DNA of 64,000 nucleotides from Coriolopsis trogii (taxonomy: Eukaryota; Basidiomycota; Agaricomycetes; Polyporales; Polyporaceae). Shown piece by piece: positions 10,529-21,833 of this stretch. The stretch is taken from the NCBI GenBank assembly GCA_020543525.1, contig JAHYIO010000005.1, forward strand, positions 62,001 through 126,000, read 5' to 3'. The notes beneath the pieces are model-generated. The model was not told the DNA's origin, made no database searches, and saw nothing but the letters and a program-made list of their open reading frames with translations. Both the position numbers and the translations under genes were made by a program. Numbering within the stretch: the stretch's first letter is position 1; every line of letters begins with the position of its first letter.

Positions 10529-12865
10529 TCAGGCTGTTCCGGGACTTTGCTCAACGGCCGAGGGGTCGCTGGGAATGGGCAGGTGATCTGTCGGAAGCTT
10601 GGAAGACTCGGCAGCACATGGAGCCAGAGGGACTCGGCTCCGGACAGGTGGTGTGGGCAGCCTTTGGTATTTCGCGACAAAGACCCGCACATAGAACTCC
10701 ACTGCGATGTCCTGTGCGCGCTGGAACTCTACTACGCCGCACTCTGACAGCCGCCCTGAGGCCACTTGAAGCTCCGGGGGACATCCAGGCCACCGAAGCA
10801 GGAGGGTGACGAACGCTTGGAGATAGGTCCGGCAGCTTTCCCAGCCTTGGTCCCTGTCAGAGGCCCAACAGAAGACAGGCGAGCTGCGCTCGAGATCAAG
10901 CCACAAGCTCAAGCCCGATCGGGAGGGCCCCCAAACCTCTGAGACATGAGCTTCCCGCATCCATCGTTCCATTTCGGGCCAGGAGTCGGAACCGACAACG
11001 AGTGCGTCGAGGGCGAGGAGTTCCGCCCGGAAGTTCGTCTCATAAACCTCCCAGATGATACGGTGCTCCAACTCGCTGCCTGCGGAGAGCATCTCGAGTT
11101 TTACTGGCAGGGAGCCCACCATAGGCTGCTTAGCCGGATCGTAAGACGGGAGTGTCGCCAGTTTCCCAAAGAGTTCGCGGAGCGACTGTCTGAGTTCATG
11201 CTGTACCTTGGCACGCTTCTTGCCACGAGCAGGGGCTGACTGAGAGCCGCTTGCTTCGGGGGCCGACACGTCGAGAGTGTAATCTCCGAAGAGAGAGTCC
11301 CGCCACTCAGCGATGGTCAGGGGTCGGCCGGCGACTGTACGATCGAAAAGGCGGACGCGGCAGAATGCGGCGATAGATAGGAAGTGATGCAAGTACCTGG
11401 TCCTTCGCTCTTCAGGCGTCACATAGCCATCGAGCCTGTCAAGCAAGAAAGGTGGAGGGAAGAAATACGTTACGGAAGCCGCAGGCTGAGGAAGTGGGCC
11501 GATGACGGCCAACGCACGAGACCAGGCAGGAGGGTGCTCCATGGTCAAGGACGGATAATATTGCCGAAAGGGGTTCATGACGAATTTCGATGCCTCACCA
11601 CGATCAGGGCCCGGTTTGCGGTTGGCTGCTCTTGACTGATTCTGCGGTCGAGGCCCAGGTGTGACGGGCAGGCCGTGCCCCAACGTCTTTGCTTCGGCCG
11701 AATTGCGAACGAGATAGACAGGATGGCCGCTTCCGAGAGAGGAGCTCCACTTGTTGACAGCCTCTTCAGCGATCCGCACCCTTTTTGCGCTTCTTTGGGG
11801 ATCGGTCTCAGTCTCGGCTTCGCGCAGCAGGCCAGGCAGCCGCGACGCGCAGAGTTGTCGATTGGTGATCTCCTTCATGGCGTGTGCCCACTCGCCGGGT
11901 GTGTTCAATGCTCCAGAGAGATCATGCAGCGCGAGGACTAGACGCGGATACGACGGTATGTTGGAGAATTGTATGGGTGGGGGACTGTGGGGCACGACCT
12001 GCCATACGGCGATCTTGTCCGAATACTGTTGTTGGAACCAAACCGGCACGCCGGACCAGTGCAACATCTGCGCGACGCTGGGGTCATGCGTCAGCGCACC
12101 CAATACTCCGAGGATGTTATGACGATGATCAAGCTTTGATTCTATTCGAGGGCGAACAACTCGTATGTACGTCGCCAGACCGGCCAACTCCAGGGTCAGG
12201 CGTTGGGCATGCGCAGCAAGGGAGACGATTATACCCCGCTCGGCGGGCAGGAGTCTCAGACGGTCCAAACAGTGGCGAAGGCAAGTCGTAAGGACCACTC
12301 GGATCCGACGGGTGCTGTCATGTGAATCCTCCAAAAGCTGGACCTCCTCGATCATCCGTTCGGCAGCGCGGTCCAGCTCATGCATCAAAGACGGCTGGAG
12401 CTGACCGCACCGGTTCACTCCCACGTCTTTCATGGTCCAATCACCAGCGTACCACTTGCGCCAAAGAATTTCGTCTTTCGGGGCGAGGTCGCAAGACCTG
12501 CGTGGAATACAGGCAACATGGATCTGACCTCGGTCGTAGGACTGCGGCCAGCGGGAGTACTCGTGCTTGCCCCAAAGACCGTCATCGAAGGTAGTGATTT
12601 GCGCGTGGGCTATGGCAAACTCGGGCACAGAATCTTGGTTGGGGCTGGTGATGACGGAGAATGACGCAAGGCCAGGAGCAGCGACGAAGCCGTCAAAGGT
12701 GCCCACTTGACCTCGGGGCGGGCCTATAACAAAACAGGTTACTAAAAGATCATGAATATATTCGTGCAAGCGCGACGTACGACTGCCAAATTTATTTACT
12801 CGGAGGCGGGGGAGCATAGGATTGAAGTCGCCGGATTCAATAGTGCGTCTGGACATGGACGTCAT
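10529..12865 (-). CDS. 759-aa protein of unknown function, conserved-looking
   Basis: Two exons (12781-12865 and 10529-12723) are joined across a 57-nt intron (GTACGT..TATAG) in phase 1, giving 759 aa from an ATG at 12865. The long exon has no low complexity for most of its length. It includes a C-terminal half with a distinctive run: an FFPPPFLLDRL motif, then RTRYLHHFLSIAAFCRVRLF, then AGRPLTIAEWRD and FGDYTLD. I recall closely similar strings in many uncharacterised agaricomycete proteins, but no biochemical function is attached to them. There are no membrane segments or signal peptide. The gene is transcribed away from the TET/JBP gene about 2.3 kb to its right, and its 5' side faces that gene. 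A cargo or accessory role in the KDZ-type element is inference. Confidence 0.75.
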   Translation of the reverse strand: MTSMSRRTIESGDFNPMLPRLRVNKFGSRTSRLHEYIHDLLVTCFVIGPPRGQVGTFDGFVAAPGLASFSVITSPNQDSVPEFAIAHAQITTFDDGLWGKHEYSRWPQSYDRGQIHVACIPRRSCDLAPKDEILWRKWYAGDWTMKDVGVNRCGQLQPSLMHELDRAAERMIEEVQLLEDSHDSTRRIRVVLTTCLRHCLDRLRLLPAERGIIVSLAAHAQRLTLELAGLATYIRVVRPRIESKLDHRHNILGVLGALTHDPSVAQMLHWSGVPVWFQQQYSDKIAVWQVVPHSPPPIQFSNIPSYPRLVLALHDLSGALNTPGEWAHAMKEITNRQLCASRLPGLLREAETETDPQRSAKRVRIAEEAVNKWSSSLGSGHPVYLVRNSAEAKTLGHGLPVTPGPRPQNQSRAANRKPGPDRGEASKFVMNPFRQYYPSLTMEHPPAWSRALAVIGPLPQPAASVTYFFPPPFLLDRLDGYVTPEERRTRYLHHFLSIAAFCRVRLFDRTVAGRPLTIAEWRDSLFGDYTLDVSAPEASGSQSAPARGKKRAKVQHELRQSLRELFGKLATLPSYDPAKQPMVGSLPVKLEMLSAGSELEHRIIWEVYETNFRAELLALDALVVGSDSWPEMERWMREAHVSEVWGPSRSGLSLWLDLERSSPVFCWASDRDQGWESCRTYLQAFVTLLLRWPGCPPELQVASGRLSECGVVEFQRAQDIAVEFYVRVFVAKYQRLPTPPVRSRVPLAPCAAESSKLPTDHLPIPSDPSAVEQSPGTA

Positions 12866-13785
12866 CGGCAGATTGTGTGGTAGTGGATTATTGCAGTGGA
12901 GTATGAGCGGGGAGACAGTAGGCTTAGGACCATAAGAAGTCAGTATGCAACAGCCATGAGCGGAGCGCGGGAGCGCGAAACGTACATAACTAGTCGGGAC
13001 GTTGATTAGTTCGACCGGTCTTGCTAAGGGTTGGCTTGTGGTGGGATCGCGAGCAGGTCGTTCGCGTTGCGCGGTATTGGGTGGGGGATGGGGCTTCGAC
13101 CTTTAGACGTGAGACGCGTCTAAAAATTCTCCTACGTTGACGCGTCCGGGGAATGAGGGCCTTCTGGCGGGGAATTCGAGCGCGGTGCGAAGTCTTGGTC
13201 GGGGCGGATTCTTGACCTTGGGATTGGACGTGAGACGCTGTCTCGTCCGGGATTTCACTGATGCCTCAGAAGTCGGGACGTATATCCCCTTCCTTTGGCG
13301 TGAAATTTGTCGACCTGGGATGTCTTGAGTTATGGCGAACGGAGAGTGCAGTGTGAAGGTGTAGTGGGGGGAGGAGAAAGGACACGACGAAATCAAGTAG
13401 ACGCTGATGTGACGGGTTGGCATGGCGTGGGAACCCCGACATGTCTGTTGTTGTCACGTGATCGCGTTTCCGCGTGACGAACGGACTTGGCAATTTCGCG
13501 TCAAGTCCAGGTTCACATAGTGCCGCAATGAGAACCATGCTCATCCCTCTCCGAAGGCTCCCTAGTATTGCTACACCACAATCAGTCTGTCTCTAGCACT
13601 ATGGGTGACATGCAAACCGGCAGGCCCATGATGCGCGAAGGAAGGAATTAGTACCAATAGGTGCGCACATGTAATGATTTTTCTCGACTTCCCAAACCCT
13701 CTCGATGTTGCCGGATATACGTCCGAAGCACATGGGGAGTGGTCTAGGCTAGGTGAACATCCGGTCTGGCAGCGCCAGTCATCGG
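12866..13785. other. Intergenic region left of the F-box relic
   Basis: No gene is supported. The stretch contains short GAGACGCGTC-like palindromic words and Myb/bZIP-sized repeats, but nothing that I can assign. Confidence 0.4.
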
Positions 13786-14300
13786 AGTCGCCAACTTACG
13801 TCCTCCATACACATCGACAGCGACACCCCCTCCACCGGCCTCCCTTGACCACTGCAGATATGACGGACGGACCGGCGTGCGCGGTGCCGAACGACTCCAG
13901 ATGAGGCATCGCCTTGTTGGATAATGGGAACGCCTGCTTGTCTGGAAACTGCGAAGACGGAGCTCGGTGATGTTCGGCTGGGTCTTGAGGGTTCAGGGAG
14001 CTTTGAATCGCAGCGGACGGAGGTCCCGAGGGTGTTCAGGCGAGCGTGGACGCCACGGAGGACGTGAGACCGCAATGGTCGTCGTGCGGGGAAAGATTGA
14101 GGCTGATGTGTTGGAGAGACGTGAGGTGTGAGAGAGCATCTCGGAGGAGACGGAAGAGGTTCGCGAAGATGCTCTTCTGTGTCCAGTCTATGGAGAGCTT
14201 GCAGACGAGAGCCGCATTCATGAGGGATTGGGCAGAGAACTTTGAGGCATGCACTGCAGCGTCTCATGGGAACCTCGGGTATGATGCGGTAGGTGGCCTC
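13786..14300 (-). pseudogene. F-box/LRR-type relic
   Basis: Minus-strand coding homology is spread over more than one frame. One frame reads SIFANLFRLLRDALSHLTSL then QHISLNLSPHDDH, an LRR-like stretch of basidiomycete F-box proteins. Downstream, a different frame reads PNITELRLRSF and a third reads AMPHLESFGTAHAGPSV, which is the usual continuation in that family. The frame changes have no convincing introns between them and there is no F-box start, so this looks like a decayed fragment. It lies between the divergent arms of the candidate KDZ element. Confidence 0.5.
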
Positions 14301-15158
14301 CTCACGGCCCCGCTCGGCTACTCCGGCCCAGAACGTACAAGACACGCGCGCAAAAGGGCTGATGCATCAATACAACACTCTATGGGAGCAAACTGCTCGG
14401 CTGAGGCGCTGTGGCCGTTGGGTCAAAGGGAGCTCTAACCATGGCCCCCGCGGCTCCCTCGGCAAAGCGACAAAAGGCCCCTTGTATCGGGGGGTTGAAT
14501 GCTATTGTGACAATGGTGACACGTGCTCTCCAGCAGGATATAAATGCCCATCTTCTTCGCGACATCCCTCCGAGTCCGCACCCGAACAGCCCCATCTACA
14601 CATATTCGCCTTCCCTGTACGCATAAGCAGAACCTGTGTATCCGCCCTTGGAAGCCTTGCTCTTGCTCTGTACCCACTACCCTCTCCAGCCTGTGTATCC
14701 GCCCTTGGAAACCAGCTGCGAGTATCGTGTCTACCAGCCGCACAACGCTGGTTACACCTCAAACTCTGCAAAACCATCGCGCGTTCGCTCCGCGCCCCTC
14801 TTGCCTCAACCACGAAGGAAACCAAGGCATTCGTCCGCGCGCGCGAACTGAACCTCAGCTTCTTCACCGTTGGCGCAGTGTAGTTGATCCACGCACCCTT
14901 GGTTAGTCCCTCCGAATAGCCGCCCCCCAGTCATTCGACGCGTTCTGTGCACCGAGTCTTCTCTCGCACATTCCATCAAGCTGAGATGCCCTGCCTTCGA
15001 CGTACGGATTTGCGGCTAGGTACGTCATAAATGAATCCCACTGTGACAAATGCTGATGTCCCCTCAACAGTGTACCATGACGATGCCAGTCGCCCCAAAA
15101 CGGTCAGTCGACGAGTATCAATACCACCTATGTCCCAACTGACCACATACGACTGCAG
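14301..15158. other. 5' region of the TET/JBP gene
   Basis: A TATAAAT box-like sequence lies at about 14539. A direct repeat of about 25 bp (TGTATCCGCCCTTGGAA core) occurs near 14636 and 14693. One or more 5' exons of the dioxygenase gene are expected here. An ATG at 15077 is present, but joining it to the exon at 15159 with the visible donor gives a stop, so the start is unresolved. Confidence 0.4.
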
Positions 15159-16660
15159 ACGCGTTCCGGTCTAGTGTACGACCGTGGCGCGCTCGTAGTA
15201 GAATACGACGTGGCTGCCATGGCCCTAGCTGCCCAGGAGCGTCACGAAGCCTACTTGGCGGGGATAAGCGACGACGACGACGATCCTGTCGTCGCTGAGT
15301 GTTCTGTCCCTGTTTGGAGGGACGCTATGCAAGACGATGGCGCTGCTGCCCAGGCGAAAGGCCTCTCAAGGCAGAAGATGAGGTTCAAAGCGAAGAGGAA
15401 AGAAGCTCGGGCCCGGACAGCAACGAGCCTCCCTTCAAAATACACCACCCGAATGGAGAAGGCCGTCAGCAAGAAGCAGCGGCAACGCGCTCAGCCTCTG
15501 CAGACGATATTCAAGCTTTCGACATCCCTCAAGTCCAACAACGTGGCTGCTAGCGCGTTTGTAGGCCGTCGAGTGACGCAGGAGGGCGGTAAGGCGAGAG
15601 CTGACCCGATGTCGAAGGATAAGGCGTTGGCGATGGGCTTGGATTTATTCAAATGGGATGGGCGGTGAGCAATGGACTGAGAGTTGGTCTCTCGACGTAC
15701 TGACAACCTTTTGCCAGTACCCGCGTTCCGATTGTAAATGCAGAGGGCATGATTGTGGCGGTGCTGCACGGACAGCCAAACGATCCTAGTGGTTGGGGAC
15801 AGGTCGTCCGCAGTGCGTGCCGTGTGTACGAGAAAGCAAAGACTACGTACCACTTTAAGGACTCTCAGCTGGCACATCGCCGTGGCGAGTACCCAGCCAT
15901 CACAACAGGGATATCTTACGGCGGAGGACAGCAGGTGAGCGACATCATTATGGGTCGCGTGAGCAGTACTGATTGCATTCTATATACAGAAGGTCAGCTA
16001 CCTCTCCGACAGCCGTCACAACCACAAGATCATCCAGGAGCTGGTGCACGATCCTGCCATCCGCAGACTTGCAGGCTTCGCTGACTGTAAGGTCAAAGGA
16101 GTACGATATGCCTATACAATCGCACTGACAAATTCACAGCGGCATTCCTCTCGGACGCACCAGCCTTGTATCAGTTTTATGCCGATACACTAGGCAGCAT
16201 TGTCGAGAGCGACCCGAATCTCGAACCTGCCTTTCGCGAGAGTGTCTTCGCGGGCGTTACGTTCAACCTCGGGCCCAACGTGAGCACTGTGGAACACACC
16301 GACCATTTGAACTATCCAGCTGGATGGTGTGGTATCATTGCCCTTGGCGACTTCGACCCCACCGAAGGAGGACACCTGATTTTGTGGGACTTGAACCTCA
16401 TGATCGAATTCCCCCCAGGCGCCTTGATCTTCATTCCCTCAGCAATTCTCCGACACTCTAATGCGACAGTTCGTCCTCACGAGAGCCGGAGCTCGTTCAC
16501 ACAGTACAGCGCAGGCGGCCTATTCCGTTGGGTTGAATGCGGATTCCAATCGCAGAAGGCATTCTTGGCCGCAGGAGGTCGCATGCGCAAGACTGGCCAG
16601 CAGCGTTGGGAAGAAGGTGTAGCACGGTTCAGCACACTAGAAGAGTGGTTTAATAACTAG
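15159..16660 (+). CDS. TET/JBP-family 2OG-Fe(II) dioxygenase
   Basis: Four exons join in phase: 15159-15664, 15718-15934, 15990-16086 and 16140-16660, giving 446 aa without the unresolved N-terminus. The C-terminal exon carries the double-stranded beta-helix signature. The metal-binding H-T-D is at 16295-16303, a distal histidine is in RHSNA at 16454, and the 2-oxoglutarate-binding arginine is in ESRSSFTQYSAG at 16487, followed by GLFRWVECGF. This is the pattern of fungal TET/JBP proteins, which oxidise 5-methylcytosine or thymine in DNA. The upstream part has a basic, lysine-rich region (KKQRQRAQP) fit for DNA contact. All three predicted catalytic elements are intact. The gene sits 216 bp upstream of a KDZ transposase on the same strand, an association reported for basidiomycete TET/JBP genes. 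The substrate is inferred from the family. Confidence 0.88.
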
Positions 16661-16876
16661 TGTCCATTGGGTTTTCTGTTGTATATGCTGTTGTATATAT
16701 GCCTGCCTCTGTACGGTATGTTTCCCTCTTAAGAAGTGTTGCGTTCCCGATTTGGAAAGTATGTGGATAGAATAGACGCCTGTCACTTTCGCCTCCTGAA
16801 CCCCACCTTTGTTCCTGCTGACACCCTCTTCGAATCCCGACGACTCATCCGGCCTTTCCATCTACGTCGGTCAACG

Positions 16877-19800
16877 ATGAAGAGGAAGAAGCATGTAGGA
16901 AAAACGAGCGCCCTACAGTCTTCGGGCACCTCGGCGAGGGCGGCAGCATCGACAACGCCCCTATCCAGAGAACGCGACCCATGGGCGGCGGCGAAGCTGG
17001 CACAAGCCAACGCGGAGCGGAGAAATACAGGTTTACCGGGAGGTGCGCCGCATGTAGAAGAGACAGCGCTGCCGAAGGAGGCGGAAGTTGAGGCTGCCCA
17101 AAGCTCCTCACTGGAGGACAGCGGCAAGGCGGCGCGGGTTCGGAAAGGCAACAATATTGTGAGTACCATCACACGGAACGCTCGACGGAGCTCTCAATTT
17201 GAACACGTGTAGCTACCATCGGAACGCATGAGAGAGTTCTTGTATGAGTGGGCGCGGAAGTCGCAGAACACCATCCTGGAGCGCGAGGCAGGCCCCAAGT
17301 TTCCTGCTTCTTGCGATACCTGCGGCGAACCCTTCTCGACCCCCTCCGAAGAACACATCTACAGGTGCTTTGACTGCTATGAACCGGCCCTGGAGTGTGT
17401 CCGATGCATTGTTCAATCCCATCGCCGCAATCCCTTCCACCGAGTCGAAGAATGGGACCCTAACGAACGCTTCTGGAAACGATTGTCCCTCGGGGAGCTA
17501 CCAGACGGCTACCAGCTCGTATTGAACCTTGGGCATGGTGGCGGCGCATGCCCCTTGAATGCCGGTCCTGTCAAACGCAAACTAACCGTCGTCCACGGCC
17601 ATGGGATTCACACCTATCCCGTCCGCTTTTGTCACTGCCCCCAGAAGCCCACGTATGACTGCGTGCCATACCCCACTCAGTTGACACGCTTCGGACTCTG
17701 GCCAGGCTCGTGGAAGCTGCCAGAGACGGCGTACACCATATCGGGTCTTCGTGACTATCAACTCCTCAGCTGGCAGTGCATGATATCTGCGCACGACTAT
17801 GTCCAGTATCTAGTCCGTTCTACAAACAATGTATGCCCGGAGGAGGTCCCGGTATGTTTCATGACCTCAGGGGTGGTGTCATTTACTGACAGGTAGCGCA
17901 GGATCGATATCGAGAATTTCTGACCGCCGCACGAGAGTTTTCTTTTGCGCGCACCACGAAACGTGCAGGCGTTCCCGCTGGGCCCAACCTTCCTGCTGGC
18001 TGCCTTGCGGTGTTGTGCCCGCCGTGTCCACAACCAGGCATCAACATAGACCCGCGTTATGAGGATGGTGGACGTCCACCAGGAGAGGAGTAAGTTTGAC
18101 CCGGTTCGCATTTACCAAAACGCTCACGAAGCACAGATATCTGGACGGACATTACCACAACTGCGACGGAAACTTCCAACAGACGCAGAAGGATAAACCG
18201 CTTGACGAGAATGACACCGCGCTGACCGCGAATGCGGCTTACATCGTGAACCAGTTGGACTTCAAGACTTTCCAAGCCAACAGGCCTCGAGATGTGAAAG
18301 AGGTGATCAATCGCGTATCCACCCTCTTATGCTACTATTGACGTCGTATTGCACAGAATACAACATGCAACAAGTTCGGTGCGATGGGTTACTCACGGTA
18401 TGCAGGGCGTATCACCGGTACCATGAGTCTGTCATGCTCTAGACACATGTTCGCTCTCCCGAATGGTTCATTAGATATGGATCAAGGCGAGGCGTAAGTA
18501 GCGCTACTGCATATGCGGCCATTGTACTGACATGTGTGTGCAGCCACGCTTTTGCGGACTTCATCCACTGCAGCGCGCTCCAGCGTTACTTCGCCTGCCC
18601 TATCTTCTTCTCCGGCTACGACATCAACTGTCAGTACCGAATCCACTTCGCCGAACGCATCGGAAACATGAGGCTGAAGTTCGGTGGCTTGAGCTCTATC
18701 CCAAAGAAGGACTTTCCGCCGACGATCTGTGCGGTTGGGAAGTTCCATCTTCCGGCACACATCGCGTCGTGTAGATACAAGTTCTCCTACAACTTCCTGC
18801 CAGGATCGGCTATGACAGACGGAGAAGGGCAGGAGCGCAAGTGGTCTGTATGGAACGGATTGGCTCTACGAACCAAGGAAATGACTACCGGGCACGCGCA
18901 TGATGTCAAAAACGACGTCGAGAACGATATGAACATTCGTCGAGTACACAACTTGGGTGAGTGCAAACAACTTGAGTCCTGATATCACAACTGACACTTG
19001 TGTCGCAACAGCACGGGATCTGTCCAAGAAGTTCCAGAATGCCATTAAGCAGCTTGCACAGGTGAAGGCTCACTTCGAAGCCGTGCGAAAGAACTTTACG
19101 CCTGAAGAAGAGAAGGCGATGGAGGAAGAAGAAAAGGCCTGGCTTCGAGACGTTGTCGACATGAAGAAGCACAAAGGCTTGAACAACATCTATGAGCAGA
19201 AGGCTGAGCGAGGTGAGTGCAGCGCATTGAGTCTGCAAATATCCGGCTGGACCTGTGGTAGGTCTCACCACGAAGGACCTTCTGGCGGACCTGGGTAAGT
19301 CTCGTTCTATGACGCAAGGAGACGATCCTGCCCTTGCTGTCTTGGACGCTGTATACGAGGGGGTTGAGTTGCAAACCATGCGGTGAGTGTCATCCCATTC
19401 ACACAATGCTTCGCTGACACTGATCCAGAGAGAACCTCTTGGATGCGATTGAGGAAGACGATGGCAGCGAGGACACCCGTCAGGCTATAGAGCAGGTCCG
19501 GAAGGAGTTTTTTGAACGTGTATCGGCTTGGACGACCACGTACAACACATCCATTCAGCCTCCGCTGGATGCCGCTGCGCAGGAAGTCCAGCGGGCGCAA
19601 GCTGGGAAGGGGGTGTCCACAAGGAATCCACGATTTCCTCTCAGCGATGAATCAGCGAACCAACCCGACGTGAAGGCGAAGGCGCAACGCAAGTCGCTGG
19701 GCTTACCAGCTCTGCGTGATCCCGTCAAAAAGGGTGAGACTTGGCAGGACATCTTCGCAATGCAGATTCCGCTGCCTTCGTCCTTTGACCTTCAGCTGCT

Positions 19801-20709
19801 CCGCACGAATGTGGCTTCGACTATCGTGAACTGGGAGAAGAAGGTCCGAGAGGCGCAGGCGAACGACGCCCTGAACAACGTGCGCACGCACATCATCACG
19901 TCGGAGATGCTCAAAATCAAGAAGATGGATGCGGTGGGTAAGATCGCGACAACACGCGTAGGGAGGAAAATACAGCGCAAATACGATGATCTGAATGCCT
20001 CTGCGGAGGAGTACAGGCGGGCGCGAGTAGCTCTCTGCGCACTTGGAATGGACGATGCGGATGCACGTTTCCCCCGTCTGCGAACTCAGGACACGGTCAA
20101 ATTCCCGTTGAGCACTACCAAGGATGAACTGGGACAAAGCAAACGAGAGGTGTCCTGGATCTGGGAAGATATGTCCTTCGTTGACAGACAGCAGGACGGC
20201 AAGTTCAAAGAGTTCTACGAGGACGGTAAGCGTCGAGTTCTTCAGAGTGGATAGCTCCTCATAACCAATGCGGGGTTGGCTCGTGCAGTCCGACGAGTAC
20301 ACTGGTTCCGATCGAAAGCTTTGCTCCAGCGATGGACGGAAGAGTACAAGCTGCTCGGTGAGGAGATGCGACGATGCATTCGTTTCTTTGGTCATTTCCG
20401 GAGAAAGTGGCTGCAAGACGGTATCGCCTTCGAAGCTCGCGGGGAGTTTGGATGGGCAGCGTATGCGCGCAAGTGAGTCATGCATTACTTTGCCACCTGC
20501 TGAGGTGGGCTGAATGGTGTCGGGCATACAGGCAGGCACATCGTCATGTGCATCTGATGGAGAAGTGCCATACCGCCTTCAGCACTGCTGGTTTAATCAT
20601 TGTAAGTGGTCCTTTAGGTAGGTGACAACGCGTATTGACATGTCAGCAGGAACAGAGCCTATGGCAAAGTAATCGCCACGACGTGTCGTTCCTGGCAGAG
20701 GTAGAGTGA
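16877..20709 (+). CDS. KDZ-type transposase with CxC2 cysteine cluster
   Basis: Twelve exons join in phase, giving 1086 aa: 16877-17158, 17213-17851, 17902-18089, 18137-18302, 18357-18493, 18544-18956, 19012-19212, 19262-19382, 19429-20225, 20289-20472, 20532-20601 and 20647-20709. An N-terminal basic segment is followed by a CxC2 cysteine cluster (CDTCGEPF, RCFDCYEPALECVRCI, then H-x4-P-x-H) and VVHGHGIHTYPVRFCHC. The transposase core contains NCDGNFQQTQKDKPLD (candidate catalytic Asp at 18165), LSCSRHMFALPNGSLDM, SGYDINCQY, VGKFHLPAHI and DGEGQERKWSVWNGLALRTKE. The tail is long, helical and charged. This matches Kyakuja-Dileera-Zisupton transposases of fungi. No frameshift or stop is seen, so it may be an active or recently active copy. 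It pairs with the TET/JBP gene upstream. Confidence 0.9.
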
Positions 20710-20921
20710 TGGCGAAAAGAATGGAAGACGTCTCTGTATAACTGCTAGTGTGGACCGTAGTAGAAAGTGCAATGGATGCGCTCGAAAGGACTACGTGCGG
20801 GTGCAGGTGGGAGTAGCAGGTAGTTGGTGGACTTCATGCCAGTGGATTTCGCGAACAGAATAACAGGGAGAGGACGTGCGATGTATCAGACGTCTGCGCT
20901 TGTACCTCATCAGTACTCCAG

Positions 20922-21833
20922 TCATGCAATACTCCTGACCGCCGTCCGTGACACAGCGGACTTGAGTCCTTCTCGTCCGCCTTTCTGTGCGCTTTGCGTC
21001 TCCGCTCTGCCTGGCGCATCCTCCCTGCTGACCGACTTCCGGATGCACTTGACGACCTTGATGTACGCGCTCTCCTGGGCCATGCAGCGGCCAGCTGAGA
21101 TGCCCTTTGCGCTGCTGACCCTCCACGCCCTCATGCTCTCAATTGAGGGACTCTTGAAGGTGAGGTCGCCCCAGTAGACAAGCGCGGTGGCGAGTGTGCT
21201 CTTGGTCGTGGGCACCTTAGAGCGGGATCTGGCGCGCCCGCTCCTCCTCCGCGAAGAGGTTGATCAACGCGCAAAAGACGCGGTCCTCAGGGACGATCGC
21301 ATAGTACGTCCGTCCGTCCTCGTCGTACGGATGTATGATATCCGGGTGCCCGCTTCTGATTCTGCGGCGGCGGCCGTGGCGGGAGAAGCTGTGGAGGAGG
21401 TCTGACATCGGGGCGGCGGCGATCGGATCCCCGCTCGACCGCAGCGCGCGAAAAGGCCTGCCAGACTACTCTGAGCACGATGACGCCCGCGCGCTCGCAC
21501 CGCCAGAAGCCGGTGATGGTCGTCTGGACATGGGGATGAAGGAGCTCCGCGAGGGCGTCAAAGGCGTCCTGTATCTCCATCCTCTGCGGTGCGCGCTCTT
21601 CGGTAAGATGCGTCGGGAGGAGGGGGCAGAAGCCAAAGTAGGCGATGGCGACCATACTTGCGCGCGAAGCAGACGGGCGGGCGGCCTTGAGGAGGATGGC
21701 GAGGGACTTGGAATCGGGCTGGAGGCGGAAGACGCGGGGCATGGTGTCCCAGATGTAGAAGACGGTATCCGTGCATGCGGTGTGAAGAAGGGAAGTCATG
21801 AACGAGTTGATGGCATACATGTTGATTCGACTA
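20922..21833 (-). pseudogene. PPR-like (pentatricopeptide-type) gene relic
   Basis: The minus strand encodes NSFMTSLLHTACTDTVFYIW then MPRVFRLQPDSKSLAILLKA, then ELLHPHVQTTITGFWRCERA, typical of fungal PPR-like proteins. The homology then moves to another frame (MSDLLHSFSRHG, later PYDEDGRTYYAIVPEDRVFC) near 21440. It moves again near 21230 to PTTKSTLATALVYWGDLTF. Neither change sits at a usable intron, and the second frame ends in a stop (ARQIPL) exactly where the homology continues in the next frame. No N-terminal exons are found to the right. This appears to be a truncated gene with two frameshifts, directly beyond the 3' end of the KDZ transposase. Confidence 0.6.

Noticed and set aside
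14544..14906. Plus-strand frame starting at the TATA-like box, considered as a TET/JBP first exon
   Set aside because: Its ATG overlaps the TATAAAT sequence, and no donor joins it in phase to 15159.
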